Assembly (NCBI GenBank): GCA_002348825.1
Contig: DEBN01000034.1
Span: 1 to 17,003, forward strand
Source of the DNA: Gammaproteobacteria bacterium UBA2955
Lineage (GTDB): Bacteria > Pseudomonadota > Gammaproteobacteria > Pseudomonadales > Azotimanducaceae
DNA length: 17,003 bases
Direction: 5' to 3'
The translations under genes and the position numbers were made by a program. Below the pieces are notes generated by a model that was not told the origin of the DNA, did no database searches, and was given only the letters and a program-made list of their open reading frames with translations. Positions 14,164 through 17,003 of this stretch are shown here, piece by piece (the first letter of the stretch is position 1; every line of letters starts with the position of its first letter).

Positions 14164-15039
14164 TTATTTTTTCCACCAGGGATAAAACGGCGGCATTGCT
14201 TGGGCGGAGTCATTGAATACCGCCTCGCGTTTCTCCAAAAACGACTGAACCCCCTCTTTGCCACTACCCATACTGGCATAAAAAATCGCAAGCGAATCCA
14301 CGTTGTGTGCGTCACGAGGATGTTCTTGAGCGGAATTCCGATACATCATTTGTCGCGTCAACGCGATCGCTACCGGGCTATGCTTAACGATCTTCGCTGC
14401 GATCGCGTATGCAGCTGCCAGTAAATCTTCGGGTTCATGAGCTGATTTCGCAAAGCCCGCTTGAACTAAGGTATCTGCATCTAGGATCTCGGCTGTGTAG
14501 CACCATTCCAGCGCAGTAGACAGACCAACCACTCTCGGTAAGAACCAACTCGAGCACGCTTCGGGAGTAATGCCAATTTTGTTGAAAACGAAGCCAACCT
14601 TCGCCTTCGTAGAAACAAGGCGAATGTCCATTGCACAGGTCATGGTTGCGCCTATGCCTACTGCGGCGCCGTTAATCGCTGCAATTACTGGCTTTTTACA
14701 GTCGTAAATGGCCAGCGTAACTAAGCCACCTTCGTCGCGCACACCATGTAATATGTGTTCCTCCTCGCCCCGTTCGCTGACATCTTCAAGGCTAGGCTGC
14801 TGGCTCTCATCAAGTCCAAATACGTTCCCTTCAATGGACAGATCCATGCCAGCGCAGAAAGCACGTCCCGCGCCAGTAACCACAATAGCGCCTACCGCGT
14901 CGTCTTCGCTCGCCCGGTTGAACGCGTCAACCAATTCTCTCGCCATTTCTAGAGTAAACGCGTTCAACTGATCGGGCAGATTCAAGGTCAGCGTCAAAAT
15001 GCCGTCTGCTACTGCGTAGCTCAATGTATTGTAGTTCAC
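14164..15039 (-). CDS. Crotonase/enoyl-CoA hydratase family protein
   Basis: I chose GTG at 15039 (291 residues) because it begins MNYNTLSYAV, the usual start of this family; a TTG two codons earlier (15045) is also open, and neither has a strong ribosome site. Motifs in this numbering: LNLPDQLNAF (19-28), ITGAG-like VVTGAGRAFCAGMDLS (53-68) with the first oxyanion-hole residues, INGAAVGIGATM (122-133) with the second, and GITPEACSSWFLPR (156-169) with Glu160 as the likely catalytic acid-base. The C-terminus carries the family's long helical tail ending PFYPWWKK. Crotonases act on acyl-CoA thioesters, most often hydrating or isomerising a double bond. Cytoplasmic. It is divergent from the SDR-EthD pair and may be co-regulated with it. 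The family is certain; hydratase versus isomerase is open. Confidence 0.9.
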   Translation of the reverse strand: MNYNTLSYAVADGILTLTLNLPDQLNAFTLEMARELVDAFNRASEDDAVGAIVVTGAGRAFCAGMDLSIEGNVFGLDESQQPSLEDVSERGEEEHILHGVRDEGGLVTLAIYDCKKPVIAAINGAAVGIGATMTCAMDIRLVSTKAKVGFVFNKIGITPEACSSWFLPRVVGLSTALEWCYTAEILDADTLVQAGFAKSAHEPEDLLAAAYAIAAKIVKHSPVAIALTRQMMYRNSAQEHPRDAHNVDSLAIFYASMGSGKEGVQSFLEKREAVFNDSAQAMPPFYPWWKK

Positions 15040-15367
15040 GAACAATATTCCAGTTTAAAGCCCGAGTTTATCAGCGCGTCGCTGGCCGCGCCGCAGATTT
15101 AATGAACACAGAAAGCGGAAGATAAACCGTTCACTTCCAAGGGCCGCTGTTTTCGTAACTGTGAGCATCGGGAAGTTGACTGCTGGAGTAGCGAAATTTG
15201 CACTTTTTGTTGCCAGATGCGACGGACCAGTTTGGCGTAAACGAATACGAAACGGGCGTCGCTGTATGTTTTGCCGAAGGAAAAAAGGATGCGCTGAGCC
15301 AGCGCCCGTTCAGCTAAACTCGGCGCTAATTCGTTTTTGTAAACTGCTAAACCTCGGAGATCCAAAC
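15040..15367. other. Divergent intergenic region between crotonase and SDR genes
   Basis: About 330 bases separate two divergent genes and should hold both promoters. The SDR frame is open upstream to 15161, but its translation there is Arg/Lys/Cys-rich and lacks family character, and the SDR has its own ribosome site at 15356-15359, so I read this stretch as non-coding. No strong -35/-10 pair is visible on either strand. The clearest structure is the hairpin at 15291-15305. Confidence 0.5.
15281..15305 (-). terminator. Hairpin with T run on the minus strand, or a palindromic operator
   Basis: GCGCTG (15291-15296) and CAGCGC (15300-15305) pair perfectly around a three-base loop. On the minus strand the stem is followed, after four bases, by six T (15281-15286), which resembles a small intrinsic terminator. 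It lies inside a divergent promoter region, where it would stop antisense transcription from the SDR side; alternatively the 15-base palindrome is a regulator site. Confidence 0.35.
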
Positions 15368-16126
15368 ATGAGCGCCACCGAAAAATCCGAGCTTTGGATT
15401 GTCACAGGAGCTGCGTCGGGTATCGGCGCAGCCGTCGTAAGAGCGGTGGCGAACTCCCGGGCTCAAATACTTGCACTGGATGTCGATCGGCCAAAAGGTT
15501 CGGCGTTAGCAGCAGAAACTGGCGCGCTGTACCGGTATCTTGATGTTGGCGATTTAGGGCAGTGGCAGCGATTAGTTGACTACCTCGAGTCTGAAAAAGC
15601 AGCGCTAGGTTCGCCATCCCATATCCATCTAAATGCGGGTATTCAAGTTGCTCCCCCAGACGCACCGTTGTCTGATTATCAATTGGAGGCGGTAACCCTA
15701 GAACGCTACCGGCGTATGATGAGCGTCAATGTAGATGGCGTAGTGTTTGGCTTGCAGACCCTTGTGCCGCTCTTGTCCGCTGGCGCCACCATCGTTGTGA
15801 CGGCATCGCTCGCTGGCGTGACCCCTTATGCAGTTGATCCGATTTACGCAATGAGCAAGCACGCCATCGTCGGCTTGGTGCGGAGTCTCGCACCCGAGCT
15901 AGCAATGCAAGGCATTAGCATTCATGCCCTTTGCCCCGGCGCTGTAGACACTGCAATCATACCCCACGCTCAGAAGACCGAAGACGCAAAATTTATGACC
16001 CCGGAAGATCTTGCTAGGGACGTGATTGAGCTGATGTCAGAACCGGAGAGCGGCAAAAGTTGGGTTAGATTGCGCGCGGACAAACCACGTTACGTGATTC
16101 GCGCCCCAGGTGATAAAACAGTCTAA
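15368..16126 (+). CDS. Short-chain dehydrogenase/reductase (SDR), probably NAD-dependent
   Basis: A 252-residue classical SDR of normal length. ATG 15368 follows GGAG (15356-15359) by eight bases, which decides the start. TGAASGIG (13-20) is the dinucleotide-binding glycine motif. Asp38 at the end of the second strand (LALDVD, 35-40) favours NAD(H) over NADP(H). NAG (89-91) stabilises the sheet, Asn121 in SVNVDG helps proton relay, and Ser147, Tyr160 and Lys164 (YAMSK) are the catalytic residues. PGAVDT (190-195) follows as usual. Such enzymes interconvert alcohols and ketones. The EthD-like gene starts 11 bases after its stop, so they form an operon. Divergent from a crotonase, it may oxidise a hydroxyacyl-CoA or an alicyclic alcohol. 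The class is sure; the substrate is not. Confidence 0.93.
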   Translation: MSATEKSELWIVTGAASGIGAAVVRAVANSRAQILALDVDRPKGSALAAETGALYRYLDVGDLGQWQRLVDYLESEKAALGSPSHIHLNAGIQVAPPDAPLSDYQLEAVTLERYRRMMSVNVDGVVFGLQTLVPLLSAGATIVVTASLAGVTPYAVDPIYAMSKHAIVGLVRSLAPELAMQGISIHALCPGAVDTAIIPHAQKTEDAKFMTPEDLARDVIELMSEPESGKSWVRLRADKPRYVIRAPGDKTV

Positions 16127-16137
16127 CGAGGATTCAC

Positions 16138-16722
16138 ATGTCGACTCTCAAACTAGCCGCAGTGTTTTCAGATAAAACATTGGCAAGCACGATGGCTGAT
16201 TTTAGCCAAAGTCTTATGTTCGAGGCCTGCGCCGAGACAACCCACCACCTACCCTTTGCGGCGCTGGTACTCGGGACATCCCCAAAGCTCATGGATCTGC
16301 AGAGACAAGAAGGTCAAGGCTTGTACCTTGTCAGTGAACGCGCTCTGTTAAATCAGCCTCTAGGCGAGCTTAACCGAGATATGTTGCCGGTAAGCGTAGG
16401 AATATTTCCGCTGGTGGCCAAGGCGGAAATTGGCCCCGAAGCGGCGGACAGGCATTGGCTCGAGCAGCATGCTCCTATCGCATTACAAGTGCACACAGCA
16501 ATGACACACTATTATCAACTCACAGTTATGCACAAATTTTCGGGCGAGGACTGGGACGGCCTAGCACTATGTTGCTTTGCTAACGAGGACGACCTGCGGA
16601 ATAAATTTTACAGCTCGGCAAAAGGCAAACAACAGGTGAGCGAAGATATTGCCAAATTTGCAGATACGAAACGCTCTCCGCGCCGCGTCGTAGCGCGGCT
16701 TGTTAGCGGTCACGCAAGATAA
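16138..16722 (+). CDS. EthD-like dimeric alpha-beta barrel protein
   Basis: A 194-residue protein with a ribosome site (CGAGGA) just before ATG 16138. The C-terminal half (about 85-190) has the EthD pattern: a beta strand VGIFPLVAK (87-95), then DRHWLEQHAPIALQVH (104-119) with the conserved HW and spaced histidines, then YYQLTVMH (125-132), WDGLALCCF (139-147) and a final helix. The N-terminal half (1-84) has little recognisable sequence but could be a second, diverged copy of the fold. EthD was first found in an ethyl tert-butyl ether degradation cluster and its biochemical role is unsettled; relatives occur beside SDR and crotonase genes in catabolic clusters. It overlaps no other gene and probably shares the SDR transcript. 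No signal peptide. Confidence 0.72.
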   Translation: MSTLKLAAVFSDKTLASTMADFSQSLMFEACAETTHHLPFAALVLGTSPKLMDLQRQEGQGLYLVSERALLNQPLGELNRDMLPVSVGIFPLVAKAEIGPEAADRHWLEQHAPIALQVHTAMTHYYQLTVMHKFSGEDWDGLALCCFANEDDLRNKFYSSAKGKQQVSEDIAKFADTKRSPRRVVARLVSGHAR

Positions 16723-17003
16723 TTACCTGTCTGCCGACCATGCAGCGGGTCTAGCAAAAGAGACGAAACCAGCTACGGCAAATGTTCTCGACAAACGACA
16801 CGGATCGACGCGATGGAGAGTGGACAAAAGCGCAACAAAATATTAGTTTACCGCTTAATTTATCCGGTTAAATCAGCGCCAAAGTGGCGACAGATCTATC
16901 CGTACCGTCAGGACTTCATATAGGAAACTCAGTTGGGGTTTTAGGTCTTTAGGTTAGAGATACGCGGTCTACCCCACTAACGCTAAGCTTGGGCACACTC
17001 AGC
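16723..17003. other. Terminal non-coding stretch
   Basis: No reading frame with coding character is visible in the last 281 bases. There is an imperfect inverted repeat around 16850-16874 and a run of TTTAGGT-like repeats near 16940-16955. No clear terminator with a T run follows the EthD-like gene. Confidence 0.5.

Noticed and set aside
15161..15367. Upstream extension of the SDR frame by 69 codons
   Set aside because: The extension is Arg/Lys/Cys-rich and unlike any SDR N-terminus, while ATG 15368 has a good ribosome site and gives a standard SDR start.
16930..17003. tRNA-like stretch on the minus strand near the right edge
   Set aside because: The D-arm-like portion is suggestive, but there is no TTCGA-type T loop and no matching acceptor stem, so it does not fold as a tRNA.

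Overview
The window looks like chromosomal DNA from an aerobic, probably marine-type gammaproteobacterium. This is an inference from the moderate GC content, Shine-Dalgarno-led genes, the tRNA form and the catabolic enzyme families; no 16S or other firm taxonomic marker is present. It holds one tRNA, eleven intact protein genes and one probable gene remnant. There is no CRISPR array, insertion sequence, prophage or plasmid function.

Layout. (1) A tRNA-Arg(TCT) and an M20 amidohydrolase lie on the minus strand at the left edge (39-1362). (2) Divergent from these is a plus-strand block of three exported proteins (1631-8748): a neutral-ceramidase-like metallo-amidase homologue, an 1103-residue lipoprotein that fuses a serine hydrolase, a PKD-like domain and a PQQ-dependent dehydrogenase, and an S9 prolyl-oligopeptidase-type peptidase. 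(3) A convergent minus-strand gene (8804-10522) encodes an alkyl-sulfatase-type metallo-beta-lactamase-fold protein whose metal-binding motif is degenerate. (4) Divergent from it, a tight two-gene unit (10799-13069) pairs a class III PLP enzyme of phospho-lyase character with an APH-fold small-molecule kinase. This resembles the animal hydroxylysine kinase / phosphohydroxylysine lyase route. (5) Next comes a minus-strand 2-hydroxychromene-2-carboxylate isomerase-like protein, a probable plus-strand gene remnant, and a minus-strand crotonase. (6) Divergent from the crotonase is an SDR dehydrogenase followed by an EthD-like protein (15368-16722). The last 281 bases hold no recognisable gene.

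How the genes may work together. The left block looks like an exported kit that cleaves amide, ester and peptide bonds and oxidises an alcohol or sugar in the envelope; the cytoplasmic M20 amidohydrolase could continue deacylation. The middle pair looks like phosphorylation of an amino alcohol followed by PLP-dependent removal of phosphate and ammonia. The right block (isomerase, crotonase, SDR, EthD-like) resembles part of a CoA-linked or aromatic/alicyclic catabolic pathway. Substrates cannot be read from the sequence.

The most unusual object is the single-chain hydrolase-PQQ dehydrogenase lipoprotein at 3188-6499.
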